This document shows positions 28,342 through 37,440 of a stretch of 64,000 nt of DNA, one piece after another. Made by a program: the position numbers and the translations under genes. The notes below the pieces were generated by a model. The model ran no database searches. It saw only the letters and a program-made list of their open reading frames with translations, and was not told the DNA's origin. How positions within the stretch are numbered: the stretch's first letter is position 1; each line of letters starts with the position of its first letter. This DNA is from Methyloligella halotolerans (lineage in GTDB: Bacteria; Pseudomonadota; Alphaproteobacteria; Rhizobiales; Methyloligellaceae). The stretch spans positions 124,001 to 188,000 of the forward strand of contig NZ_MASI01000006.1 of assembly GCF_001708935.1 (NCBI RefSeq). The letters are read 5' to 3'.

Positions 28342-29583
28342 ATGACCTCCGACGCATCTCAATTGGCATCAGCGGAGCCGCAGCGCCAACGGCGCAGAAG
28401 ACATCTCGCTCGCAGATTCTTCGATCGGGTCCTGCCCGACTTCCCCGTGGGCAACCTGAGGCTGACGCTCCCCAGCGGCGACACGATCTCGCGCGGCCGC
28501 GCCGGCGACACGCTGAAGGCGGATATCGAGATACATCGCTGGCGAGGTCTTCGACGGATGCTGGCCGGCGAGCTGGGATTCACCGCCGGCTATCTGGACG
28601 GCGATTGGTCGACCTCGGATCTCGCCTCTCTCCTGGAGCTCTGCATCCGAAACGAGGACGTGCTCCGGCAGCGCCGCAGCGTCGCCATGCTCGCCCATCT
28701 CGGGCACAAGCTCGCTCATCTCGCACGGGCCAACACGCGCCGGGGAAGCCGCCGCAATATCAGCGCCCATTACGATCTGGGAAATGCGTTCTACTCCGCC
28801 TGGCTGGATGAGGGGATGAACTACTCCTCCGGCCTCTATCGCCGCGGCAACGAAACGCTGGAGGAAGCACAAGAGATCAAGCTTGCCCGCGCCATAGAGC
28901 TCCTCGATGTCGCGAACGGCGAAGACGTTCTGGAAATCGGCTGCGGCTGGGGCGGGCTTGCCGAGAAGCTCGCAAAGGCGGGTTGCCCGGTGACGGGGAT
29001 CACGTTGTCGAAGGAGCAGCTCGATCACGCGAAGGACCGGCTTGCGTCCCATGCTCGGGCCGAGATGCGGCTGGAAGACTATCGCGAGCATATCGGCGTG
29101 CACGACCGCATTGTCTCCATCGAGATGCTTGAGGCGGTCGGCGAGCGGTATTGGCCGCTCTATTTCCGTAAGCTCCGGGATTCGCTCCGGGATGGCGGCG
29201 TCGCCGTGCTCCAGGCGATTACCATCGAAGAGGCCCGCTTCGAGGACTATCGCCGTTATCCGGACTTCATCCAGCAGCATATCTTCCCCGGGGGCATGCT
29301 GCCGACGGTCTCCATCGTGACCCGGGAGGCGGCGAAGGCCGGCTTACGGCTGGTGCAGCAGGAATCGTTCGGTCCCAGCTACGCCCGGACCTTGGCGGAA
29401 TGGCGAAAGCGCTTCGTCGAAGCCTGGCCGCGGCTCAAGCCGCTGGGGTTCGACGAGCGCTTCCGGCGCCTCTGGGAGTATTATCTCGTCTATTGCGAAA
29501 CGGGCTTCAAGACGGGCTCCATCGACGTGAGCCTCTTCAAGCTCACGGCCGACGGCAACCTCAATACGGATGCGGCCTCCTAG
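28342..29583 (+). CDS. CfaS-family SAM-dependent lipid methylase (candidate UfaM)
   Basis: The 413-residue protein is in the cyclopropane-fatty-acid-synthase family with its lipid-binding N-terminal domain. It has NISAHYDLGNAFYSAWLDEG, MNYSSGLY, the SAM motif LEIGCGWGGLAEKLA, VSIEMLEAVGERYW, and YPDFIQQHIFPGGMLPT near the active site. Third in the operon after the flavoprotein and DUF1365 gene, it probably transfers a methyl group to unsaturated chains of membrane phospholipids, as UfaM does when making methylated vaccenate. A true cyclopropane synthase cannot be excluded by sequence alone. Confidence 0.85.
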   Translation: MTSDASQLASAEPQRQRRRRHLARRFFDRVLPDFPVGNLRLTLPSGDTISRGRAGDTLKADIEIHRWRGLRRMLAGELGFTAGYLDGDWSTSDLASLLELCIRNEDVLRQRRSVAMLAHLGHKLAHLARANTRRGSRRNISAHYDLGNAFYSAWLDEGMNYSSGLYRRGNETLEEAQEIKLARAIELLDVANGEDVLEIGCGWGGLAEKLAKAGCPVTGITLSKEQLDHAKDRLASHARAEMRLEDYREHIGVHDRIVSIEMLEAVGERYWPLYFRKLRDSLRDGGVAVLQAITIEEARFEDYRRYPDFIQQHIFPGGMLPTVSIVTREAAKAGLRLVQQESFGPSYARTLAEWRKRFVEAWPRLKPLGFDERFRRLWEYYLVYCETGFKTGSIDVSLFKLTADGNLNTDAAS

Positions 29584-29743
29584 CGCGAAGGGGTACCTCC
29601 TTCGGCTAAATTGCAGGACCCGGGACCGATCGCCATATGGTTTGGTCCTACCCGTCAGCCCTATTCCGGCCCGCGTTCTGAACACTTCGCACGGCGGCGA
29701 TCCGCCCCCCATCACAGCATTTTTCCGATTATTGGGAGCGGAA

Positions 29744-30445
29744 ATGAAACCCGTCCGCATCATTCGCCATCAGGATTGGATCGAGGCCGGCCATCTCACC
29801 AATACGTTGGAGCGCCGGGGCATTCCTTACGAGGTGGTCGCCCTGGACGAAGGCCGGACGGTGCCGCAGGAGACCGGCGACGTCTCGGCGCTCGCCTTTC
29901 TCGGCTGTACCCACAGCCTCACGGAGGATGCCGACTGGATGCGCGACGAGATCGCATTGATCCGGAAGGCGGCGGACGCAGGGTTACCGATCCTAGGCCA
30001 CTGCTTCGGCTCTCAGCTCATCAGCGCCGCATTCGGTGGCGAGATCGTACCGATGTCGCAGAAGGAGATCGGCTGGCATAGGGTGAAGATCGCCGACAGC
30101 GAGGCGGCACGGTCCTGGTGCGGCGATACGGAGGATCCGGAGATCCTGATCTGGCACCACGATGCCTTCACCCTGCCCGAGGGTGCCGATCCCCTCTATT
30201 CAACGGATTTCTGCCCCGACCAGGCCTTCGCCATCGGCGACAGGATCGTGGGGACCGTGGCCCATGTGGAGGCCACTCCTCAGTTGCTCAAAACCTGGCT
30301 GCAGGTGTACGGCGACGATATCGACCAGATTTCCGAGACCGTGCAGAGCGCGGACGACATCCGCGCCGACCTCGAAGGCCGCTGCGCCAGGATGCATGTG
30401 CTGACCGACCGTCTCTACGACAAGTGGATCGGCACTTTCATGTAG
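29744..30445 (+). CDS. Class I glutamine amidotransferase-like protein
   Basis: The 233-residue protein has the class I glutamine amidotransferase triad: Cys87 in GHCFGSQL, the His of LIWHHDAFTLP or the nearby VAHVE, and Glu in HVEAT. It stands alone, like GMP-synthase-like or PuuD-like stand-alone amidotransferases; the precise substrate is unclear. The start ATG 29744 follows GGGAGCGGAA. The 160 bases between it and the methylase contain no promoter I can call. Confidence 0.78.
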   Translation: MKPVRIIRHQDWIEAGHLTNTLERRGIPYEVVALDEGRTVPQETGDVSALAFLGCTHSLTEDADWMRDEIALIRKAADAGLPILGHCFGSQLISAAFGGEIVPMSQKEIGWHRVKIADSEAARSWCGDTEDPEILIWHHDAFTLPEGADPLYSTDFCPDQAFAIGDRIVGTVAHVEATPQLLKTWLQVYGDDIDQISETVQSADDIRADLEGRCARMHVLTDRLYDKWIGTFM

Positions 30446-30469
30446 CGTCCCGCGCGCCCTGCCGGACGC

Positions 30470-30760
30470 CTAGTCCGCCTGGGCAGTCTCGCGTTCCACG
30501 AATTTGTGGAACCGACTCGTGGAGCCGTCCTCGGTCTTCTCCTGATACATCATCACCAGCCGCTCCTTCTCGAACTTGTCGAAGAATTCGTCCCAGGAGA
30601 TGAGATCGAGGCCGGGGGCGTCTTTGGGCTCGAAATCGAGCCGCAGAATGCCCGCCTCGCCACCCTTGCCCGTATCGCTGACGGTGGCGGGACGACCGCC
30701 GCGCTCTTCCGCCCACTGCTTTATCTTGCTGTGATCGATGGTGATCTTGGTGTCGCTCAT
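30470..30760 (-). CDS. Small conserved protein, function unknown
   Basis: The 96-residue acidic protein starts at ATG 30760 behind GGAGGAG. It contains KITIDHSKIKQWAEERGGRP, RLDFEP and WDEFFDKFEKERLVMMYQE. Proteins like this are widespread in alphaproteobacteria and are sometimes labelled as similar to 1,4-alpha-glucan branching enzyme, but no catalytic domain is present. It is convergent with the amidotransferase gene. The longer frame reaching 31852 on this strand is a shadow of the transporter gene. Confidence 0.75.
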   Translation of the reverse strand: MSDTKITIDHSKIKQWAEERGGRPATVSDTGKGGEAGILRLDFEPKDAPGLDLISWDEFFDKFEKERLVMMYQEKTEDGSTSRFHKFVERETAQAD

Positions 30761-30916
30761 TGGTCTCCTCCCATCCTTGCAATGCCCGTAGAACCGATGG
30801 CGCGGCGGTGAAGTTCCGACGATTGCCGCGCCGGCCGCCCCTACGCGGGGCACGGCAGGCGTGGTACTCAGTTCTATGGGTCGAGCTTCCGGTTTCGGGC
30901 TAGCGGGGGATCTCAC

Positions 30917-32239
30917 ATGACGCATGGCCATCACCAGGCCAGCGCGAACGGGCGGGACGTCCCGCTGGCGCGAGAGGACAAGCGGCTGTCGCTCGCAGCG
31001 CTCGGCGCCGGGGCCGGCGGCAATCTTCTGGAATGGTACGATTTCGGTATCTACGGGCTGCTCGCCCCGGTCTTGGCGACGATCTTCTTTCCGGCCGAAG
31101 ACAGGATCGCCGGGCTGATCGGCGCCTATGGGCTGTTCGCTGTCGGTTTCGCCATGCGGCCCATCGGAGGGCTGGTGCTCGGCCATCTGGGCGACCGGCT
31201 CGGCCGGCGCTTCGTGCTGATCTTCTCGGTCGTGCTGATGGGGCTCGCCACCACGTGCATCGCGCTGCTGCCGGGCTACGAGACGATTGGTGTCGCCGCG
31301 CCGATCCTCCTTCTCCTGCTGCGTCTTGTGCAGGGGTTCTCGGTCGGCGGGGAGTTCACCGGCTCGGTGAGCTATCTGGTGGAGACGGCCCCCCAGCATC
31401 GCAGGGGCTTTGCCGGAAGCTTTGCGAATTTCGGCTCGACCCTCGGCATGCTGCTGGCCGCCGGCGTCAGCGCTCTCATCGTCACTTTCGCCACTCCGGA
31501 GCAACTCTCCAGTTGGGCGTGGCGGGTCGCCTTCCTGCTCGGGGGCGGCATCGCACTGGGAGGCTACTTCCTGCGCCGGCATATGGAGGATGACGGGCAT
31601 CGCCCGCCCAAGCCGAGCCTGGACGATCCGCTTCCCCTGATGCAGGCGATCACGAAGGCGCCCGGCGCCATGATCGCAGCGATCGTGTTCACGTCGGGCT
31701 ATGGCATCGTGAACTATCTGACGATGGTGTTCTTTCCCGTCTATGCCAGCGAGTTCGGCAGCATACGGGAAGCGACGGCGCTGCAGTTCAACACGCTTGC
31801 CCAGGCGACGGCGCTGTTGGTCGTACCCCTGGCCGGGTTGGCCACGGATCACCTGATCCGCCGGCGGAGCCTGTTGATCGCAGTGTTCGGCGCGGAGGCT
31901 ATCGCCGCGCTTGCCTGCTTCAGCCTGGCCGCGACAGGCGGGATCTGGGGTTTCGCTGCGGCCCAGATCGCATTCGGCATCATGCTCGCCCTCGTCATGG
32001 GAACGGCGCCGGCCATGCTCGTGGAGCTGTTTCCCAGCGCCTACCGGATGAGCGGCTATTCGGTTTCCTTCAATATCGGCATCGGCATCGCGGGCGGGAC
32101 AGCGCCCATGGTGGCCACCGGCCTGGTCGGCGCGACGGCAAACCTGATGGCGCCGGCCTGGTTTCTGATGATCGGCGCGGCGCTCGCAGTCGTCGGCGCC
32201 TACGCCATGACAGATCGCAGCCGGGAGCCGCTGCGCTGA
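30917..32239 (+). CDS. MFS metabolite:H+ symporter (MHS family, ProP/KgtP-like)
   Basis: The 440-residue protein has twelve predicted membrane segments. The N-terminal signature GNLLEWYDFGIYGLLAPVLA, GHLGDRLGRRFVLIFSV and RLVQGFSVGGEFTGSVSYLVETAP are typical of the metabolite:H+ symporter family, which imports osmolytes or organic acids such as proline, betaine, citrate or 2-oxoglutarate. The substrate cannot be read from sequence. The start ATG 30917 follows a GGGGGA site. It stands alone between a divergent small gene and the type I secretion operon. Confidence 0.82.
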   Translation: MTHGHHQASANGRDVPLAREDKRLSLAALGAGAGGNLLEWYDFGIYGLLAPVLATIFFPAEDRIAGLIGAYGLFAVGFAMRPIGGLVLGHLGDRLGRRFVLIFSVVLMGLATTCIALLPGYETIGVAAPILLLLLRLVQGFSVGGEFTGSVSYLVETAPQHRRGFAGSFANFGSTLGMLLAAGVSALIVTFATPEQLSSWAWRVAFLLGGGIALGGYFLRRHMEDDGHRPPKPSLDDPLPLMQAITKAPGAMIAAIVFTSGYGIVNYLTMVFFPVYASEFGSIREATALQFNTLAQATALLVVPLAGLATDHLIRRRSLLIAVFGAEAIAALACFSLAATGGIWGFAAAQIAFGIMLALVMGTAPAMLVELFPSAYRMSGYSVSFNIGIGIAGGTAPMVATGLVGATANLMAPAWFLMIGAALAVVGAYAMTDRSREPLR

Positions 32240-32467
32240 TGCGCGGCGGCAACCATTGCTTTCGCCGCCTTTCCCGCCTTCTTGGATCAGCTTTTCGGAA
32301 AAGTTTTCTCAATTCGAATGGTGCTGGGCGGACAAAGCCTTAACCAGATATTTTCGAGCCTTTTTAAGAGCTTGTCTGATTAGCTCGGGGTGCAAGTGAT
32401 CGGTTTCTGGCGACTGGGGAGGTCGCCAAACGGCCGGTAAGTTCCCTCGGGTTGCTGGGCTGAGAAG

Positions 32468-34194
32468 GTGTCTATCAGAACTGTTCGCGAAGACACGGCT
32501 GCGTCCGTGGAGCGCTCGGAGCTTGTTCAGGCTCTCTCGCAATGCCGTGCGGCCTTTGTATCGGTCGGGCTGTTCAGCGCGCTCATAAACGTGCTGATGC
32601 TCACCGGTCCGCTTTTCATGCTGCAGGTCTACGACCGGGTTCTGCCGAGCCGCAGTGTCGAAACCCTGATCGCTTCGCCGTCCTCGTTGTTATCCTCTAT
32701 AGCTTCCAAGCCATTCTAGAAGGCGTCCGGTCGCGGATGATGAGCCGCGTCGGCACCCATCTCGACGAGAGTCTTTCCTCCCGGGTTTATTCCGTCATCG
32801 CCAAGCTGCCATTCGTCGCGCGTGGCCAGGGCGACGGGCTCCGGCCGATCCGCGACCTCGATCAGATCCGCTCGTTCCTCTCCGGCGGGGGGCCCACCGC
32901 CCTGTTCGATCTGCCGTGGATTCCTGTCTATCTCGGCCTCTGCTTTCTATTCCATCCGCTGATCGGTATCGCGGCCCTTGCCGGCGGCGCCATCCTGCTC
33001 GTGATCACGTTGCTCGCGGAATATCTGAGCCGCGCGCCGTCAGCGGCGGCAGCCGAACTTGCCGCCTCGCGGAACGGGCTTCTGGAAGCGACGCGGCGCA
33101 ATGCCGAGGCCGTTCACGCCATGGGTATGGCGGAGCGGTTGAACGCGCGTTGGTCGGAGGTCAATGCCGGCTATCTGGAGCATCAGCGCCGCGCCTACGA
33201 TGTCGCGGGCGGTCTCAGCACCCTGTCCCGTGCACTGCGGCTCTTGATCCAGTCGGTCATCCTTGGGCTCGGCGCCTATCTCGTCATCAAGGGGCAAGCC
33301 AGCGCCGGCGTAATCATCGCAAGCTCGATCCTCGTGTCGCGCGCACTCGCGCCGGTCGAGCTCGCGGTTGCCAATTGGCGAGGCTTCGTCGGGGCGCGGC
33401 AGAGCTGGAAGAGCCTGCGTGAAATGCTGGCCAGGATTCCGGCTGCCGGCACACCGCTGGAGCTGCCGAGGCCGGAAGAGTCTCTGAGCGTTGCCGGCGT
33501 CGCGACCGCTCCGCCCGCCTCGCCCCGCATCGTGGTGCGAGACGTCTCCTTCGATCTGAAAGCGGGCGATGCGCTGGGAATCATCGGCCCGAGCGGTGCG
33601 GGGAAATCCTCGCTGGCGCGAACCCTCGTAGGCGTCTGGCCGCTGTTGCGCGGCCGGGTGAGCCTCGACGGGGCAGCGCTGGAGCACTGGTCGTCACAAT
33701 CCCTCGGGGCACATATCGGCTACCTACCCCAGAACGTCGAGCTGTTCGACGGGACGGTGGCGGAGAACATCTCGCGTTTCGACCCCGAGGCCGGAAGCGA
33801 TGCAATTCTCAAAGCGGCTAAGGCGGCCGGCGTGCACGAGCTCATCCTCTCGCTGCCCGCAGGCTACGACACCATTATCGGTGAGGCGGGCGAAGCGCTT
33901 TCCGCCGGACAGCGGCAACGTGTTGCGCTCGCCCGGGCGCTCTACGGCGACCCCTTTCTCGTGGTGCTCGACGAGCCAAACGCCAATCTCGACGAGGTCG
34001 GCGATGAGGCGCTGACATCGGCGATCGCCAGCGTTCGGGAACGCGGCGGGATCGCCGTCGTGGTGGCCCACCGGCCCAGCGCGCTTGCAGCCGCCAACCT
34101 TATCCTGGTGCTGGTCGAAGGCCGGATCGAGCGGTTCGGGCCGAAGGAGAAGATGCTGCACGGGCTGGTTCGCCAGCCGGCATCGGCGGCATGA
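32468..34194 (+). CDS. Type I secretion ABC transporter (PrtD/LapB-type); one frameshift
   Basis: This is an inner-membrane ABC exporter of about 575 residues when repaired. The membrane domain begins AAFVSVGLFSALINVLMLTG and includes MLQVYDRVLPSRSVETL. The ATPase domain has GPSGAGKSSLA, LSAGQRQRVALARAL and LDEPNANLDEVG. It powers export of the RTX protease encoded downstream. The frame breaks near 32674, where one missing T gives LIAFAVLVVILYSFQAILEG. The start is GTG 32468. The stop overlaps the next start as ATGA. Confidence 0.85.
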
Positions 34195-35519
34195 AGAGGG
34201 GATCCGCGATGACGCCCAAGAGAAACGATCGCACCAAGGCATCGCTCCGGCGGCACATCCTGCTTGGCACCGCCTGCGCGCTCATCCTCGTCGGAGGATT
34301 GGGCGCCTGGGCGGCGCTCACCGAGATCTCCGGGGCGGTGATCGCGCATGGGGTGCTGGAGGTCGATTCGAAGGTCAAGAAGGTCCAGCACCCGACCGGT
34401 GGGGTCGTCGGAGAGCTTTTGGTCCGCGAAGGCGATTCCGTCGAGGCCGGCCAAATCCTGGTCAAGCTCGATGAAACGCAGACCAAGGCCAATCTCGCGA
34501 TCGTCTCGAAGTCGATCGACGAACTCCTGGCCCGCGAAGCGCGGCTGGAGGCGGAGAAAACCGATGCGGATGCGCTCGACTTCTCCGACAGCCTCACGGA
34601 GCGGCAGGACATTCCGAACGTACAGAAGCTGATGGAAGGCGAGCGCAAGCTCTTCCAACTGCGCCTTAGCGCGCGCGAAGGGCGGAAGGCGCAGCTGCGC
34701 GAGCGCATCGCGCAGCTCGACGAGGAGATCTCGGGTCTCACCGAGCAGGCCGCCGCGAAGAAGCGCGAAATCGGGCTCCTGGAAAAGGAGCTCGGTGCGG
34801 TGCGCTCTCTGTGGGAGAAGAAGCTCGTTCAGCTCAATCGGGTGACCGAGGTCGAGCGTGATGCCGCCAGGCTCGCCGGCGAGCGCGGGCAGCTCATCGC
34901 CTCCATCGCCCAGGCGAAAGGTAAGATCGCCGAGGTGAAGCTGCAGATCATCCAGGTCGACGATGAGATGCGCAGCGAAGTCGCCCAGCAGCTTGCGGAA
35001 ATCCGCGCGAGCCTTTCCGAGCTCACGGAACGGAAGGTGACGGCGGAAGACCAGCTCAGACGCATCGACATCCGCGCACCCCAGGACGGGATCGTCCATG
35101 AGCTCCAAGTCAACACGGTCGGCGGCGTCATCGCCGCAGGCGAGCAGATCATGCTGATCGTGCCGCGCAACGACGACCTGATCGTCGAGGCGCATGTTTC
35201 GCCGAACGATATCGATCAGCTCCAGCCGGGCCAGAAGGCGGTGCTGCATTTCTCGGGTCTGAACCAGCGGACCACGCCGGAGCTGGACGGCGAGATCAGC
35301 CGGATCGGTGCCGACCTGTCGACGGACAAGACGACGGGCAAGACCTACTTCCTGACCCGCGTCGCCATCGAACCGGATGAGCTGGCGAAGCTCGGAGGTG
35401 TGAAGCTGATGCCGGGAATGCCCGTCGAGGTCTTCATGCAGACGGCGCCGCGCACGGTGCTGTCCTTCATGCTGAAGCCGCTGCAGGACCAGATCGAACG
35501 AACCTTCCGGGAGGCGTAG
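34191..35519 (+). CDS. HlyD-family membrane fusion protein of type I secretion (PrtE-like)
   Basis: The 442-residue periplasmic adaptor has one N-terminal membrane segment (about residues 24-45) and a first half-lipoyl strand (KKVQHPTGGVVGELLVREGD). A long coiled coil follows (about 95-285, rich in Glu, Lys, Arg and Leu), then the second half-motif DIRAPQDGIVHELQVNT and a beta-barrel domain. It bridges the ABC protein to an outer-membrane TolC-type channel, which is not encoded here and presumably lies elsewhere. It is translationally coupled to the ABC gene. Confidence 0.88.
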   Translation: MKRGSAMTPKRNDRTKASLRRHILLGTACALILVGGLGAWAALTEISGAVIAHGVLEVDSKVKKVQHPTGGVVGELLVREGDSVEAGQILVKLDETQTKANLAIVSKSIDELLAREARLEAEKTDADALDFSDSLTERQDIPNVQKLMEGERKLFQLRLSAREGRKAQLRERIAQLDEEISGLTEQAAAKKREIGLLEKELGAVRSLWEKKLVQLNRVTEVERDAARLAGERGQLIASIAQAKGKIAEVKLQIIQVDDEMRSEVAQQLAEIRASLSELTERKVTAEDQLRRIDIRAPQDGIVHELQVNTVGGVIAAGEQIMLIVPRNDDLIVEAHVSPNDIDQLQPGQKAVLHFSGLNQRTTPELDGEISRIGADLSTDKTTGKTYFLTRVAIEPDELAKLGGVKLMPGMPVEVFMQTAPRTVLSFMLKPLQDQIERTFREA

Positions 35520-35847
35520 GCGACGTGCGTATGAGCGGATTTGTGAGGCCTGCGACGAGTTGTCCGGATCGAAGATGAAGAGCGTTCAAGACGAAGAGGA
35601 GACCTGGAAAGATGCTTAAGCCTGATCGACCCTGGCGCCCGTTTTTAGCGGAATTCTGCGCTTCTGCCCGACTTATCGAGCAGGTTGAAAGTCCGCGTCA
35701 GGGTCCGAAGTTCACCCGTTGAAATCCGTTGGCTGAGGCGCGAGGCGGGAGCGCTCCGGTTTGAATCAAAGCTTACCCGACGGCGAAGCTTCCGAGTAAC
35801 CGGCCGCTCTTAGACCTCGCTCCCTGGCGAAGGAAACGAAAGAGAAA
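35520..35847 (+). other. Intergenic region before the protease gene
   Basis: These 328 bases separate the secretion genes from the protease. I find no gene, no clear terminator hairpin and no recognised promoter motif. The only open frame starting with ATG is 14 codons (35574). The region is less GC-rich in its second half, as expected for a promoter and untranslated leader of a highly expressed secreted protein, but no element can be named. Confidence 0.5.
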
Positions 35848-37335
35848 ATGGCTAAACTTTCCTACACTGCAGAAGAAGCGGGCGCTCAAATCATCCGCGA
35901 CGGCTTTGGTTGGGGCGAGGTGCAGGGCGAACCTGTCACCGTTACCTACGCCTTCCGGGACGACCGGCCGAGCTACAACAACAGCAGCAACGTCTACGGG
36001 TCGTTCAGCCCCTTCAATTCGGTGCAGATCGCGGCCGCCGAGACTGCGCTCGAGCTTTGGTCCGATGTGGCCAACATCACGTTCGTGGCGCAGGGGGCCG
36101 GCAGCGCGCCGTGGGGAGATTCAGCTTCGATCCTGTTCGGAAACTATTCGGCGAACGACTGGGCGGCAGCCTTTGCCTATCTCCCCGCGCCGGATGGAAC
36201 GGACGGCAGCGATCCCGCGGGCGACGTTTGGGTGAACCGCTATTACGGGAACTTCAATCCGGCTGACGGCAACTACAACAATCTCGCCCTGATCCACGAA
36301 ATTGGCCATGCCCTCGGGCTCGAGCATCCCGGCGACTACAATGCCGCCCCCGGGATGAGCATCACCTACGCGAACAGCGCAGAGTATGTTCAGGATACGC
36401 TCCAGTACTCGGTGATGAGCTATTTCGGCGCCGGCAACACGGGCGCGGTTCACGACGGCATCTATGCCAGCACGCCGTTGATGCATGACATCGTGGCGCT
36501 GCAGATGCTCTACGGTGCCAATTATCTTACCCGCGCGGGCGATACGACCTACGGGTACCGTGCGAACGCCGGGGCGGCATACACGTTAGACGGCGAAAAC
36601 GACGCCGCTGTGTTCTGCGTGTGGGATGGCGATGGCATCGATACCTTCGATTTCTCCTGCTACCGGGACGATCAGACGATCGATCTCCGGGAGGAATCCT
36701 TCTCGAGCGTCGGCGGGCTGACCGGCAACGTCTCCATCGCACCCGGCGCCGTGATCGAGAATGCGATCGGCGGCTCCGGCCACGACATCATGATCGGGAA
36801 TGACGCTGACAACATGCTGCGCGGTCTGGACCGCGGCGACGATCTTCGCGGTGGCGCGGGAAATGACGTTCTCAACGCCAATCGCGGGAGCGATATCCTG
36901 TGGGGCGGAGACGGAAACGACCTGCTCGCCGGCGGACAGGGCAAAGACACTCTACATGGTGGCAATGGAGACGACATTCTGAACGGCGGTGCGCACAGGG
37001 ATGTCATGACCGGCGGCGCCGGGGCGGATCAGTTCCAGTTCCGATCCGTGAACCATTCGGGGCTCGGCGCCGACAGGGATGTGATCACCGACTTCACGCC
37101 TGGAGAGGATCTGATCGATCTGAGCGAGATCGATGCACGCACCGATGTGGGCGGAAACCAGGCCTTCCGATGGTTCGGCCTCGATCATGCCGACGGGCAG
37201 TCCGGCGCGCTCCGCTTAAGGATCATCGGCGACGATGTGGTCGTTAAAGCCGATGTAGACGGGGACGGCCGCGACGACTTCCAAATCCTCGTGCAGAACG
37301 TTCACTCCCTGACCAAGGATGACTTCATCCTCTAG
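35848..37335 (+). CDS. Serralysin-like RTX metalloprotease (M10B)
   Basis: The 495-residue secreted zinc protease has the metzincin site HEIGHALGLEHP (about residue 150) and Met-turn YSVMSYF. These are followed by RTX calcium-binding nonapeptide repeats (about 310-390; GGxGxDxLx units) and an M10-type C-terminal domain ending DDFIL, typical of an uncleaved type I secretion signal. No N-terminal signal peptide is present, as expected. Its export machinery is encoded immediately upstream. No inhibitor gene is visible. Length and domain order match serralysins. Confidence 0.92.
   Translation: MAKLSYTAEEAGAQIIRDGFGWGEVQGEPVTVTYAFRDDRPSYNNSSNVYGSFSPFNSVQIAAAETALELWSDVANITFVAQGAGSAPWGDSASILFGNYSANDWAAAFAYLPAPDGTDGSDPAGDVWVNRYYGNFNPADGNYNNLALIHEIGHALGLEHPGDYNAAPGMSITYANSAEYVQDTLQYSVMSYFGAGNTGAVHDGIYASTPLMHDIVALQMLYGANYLTRAGDTTYGYRANAGAAYTLDGENDAAVFCVWDGDGIDTFDFSCYRDDQTIDLREESFSSVGGLTGNVSIAPGAVIENAIGGSGHDIMIGNDADNMLRGLDRGDDLRGGAGNDVLNANRGSDILWGGDGNDLLAGGQGKDTLHGGNGDDILNGGAHRDVMTGGAGADQFQFRSVNHSGLGADRDVITDFTPGEDLIDLSEIDARTDVGGNQAFRWFGLDHADGQSGALRLRIIGDDVVVKADVDGDGRDDFQILVQNVHSLTKDDFIL
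36780..37020 (+). repeat. RTX calcium-binding nonapeptide repeats in the protease gene
   Basis: This stretch encodes repeated glycine/aspartate nonapeptides such as GGAGNDVLN, GGDGNDLLA, GGNGDDILN and GGAGADQFQ. They form a calcium-stabilised parallel beta roll that folds after secretion. Confidence 0.85.
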
Positions 37336-37440
37336 CGCACGCTGGCATGCGGGCCCGGGCTGGGCGCTTTAGCCTTTAAGCGCTTCGTCTTTAAGAGCTT
37401 CAGTCTTGCCAGATCGGTCGCGAGGTCTTAGCAGCGCGGC

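Noticed and set aside
30761..31852. N-terminal extension of the small minus-strand protein to 460 residues
   Set aside because: The extension is antisense to the MHS transporter; the ATG at 30760 has its own strong ribosome site.
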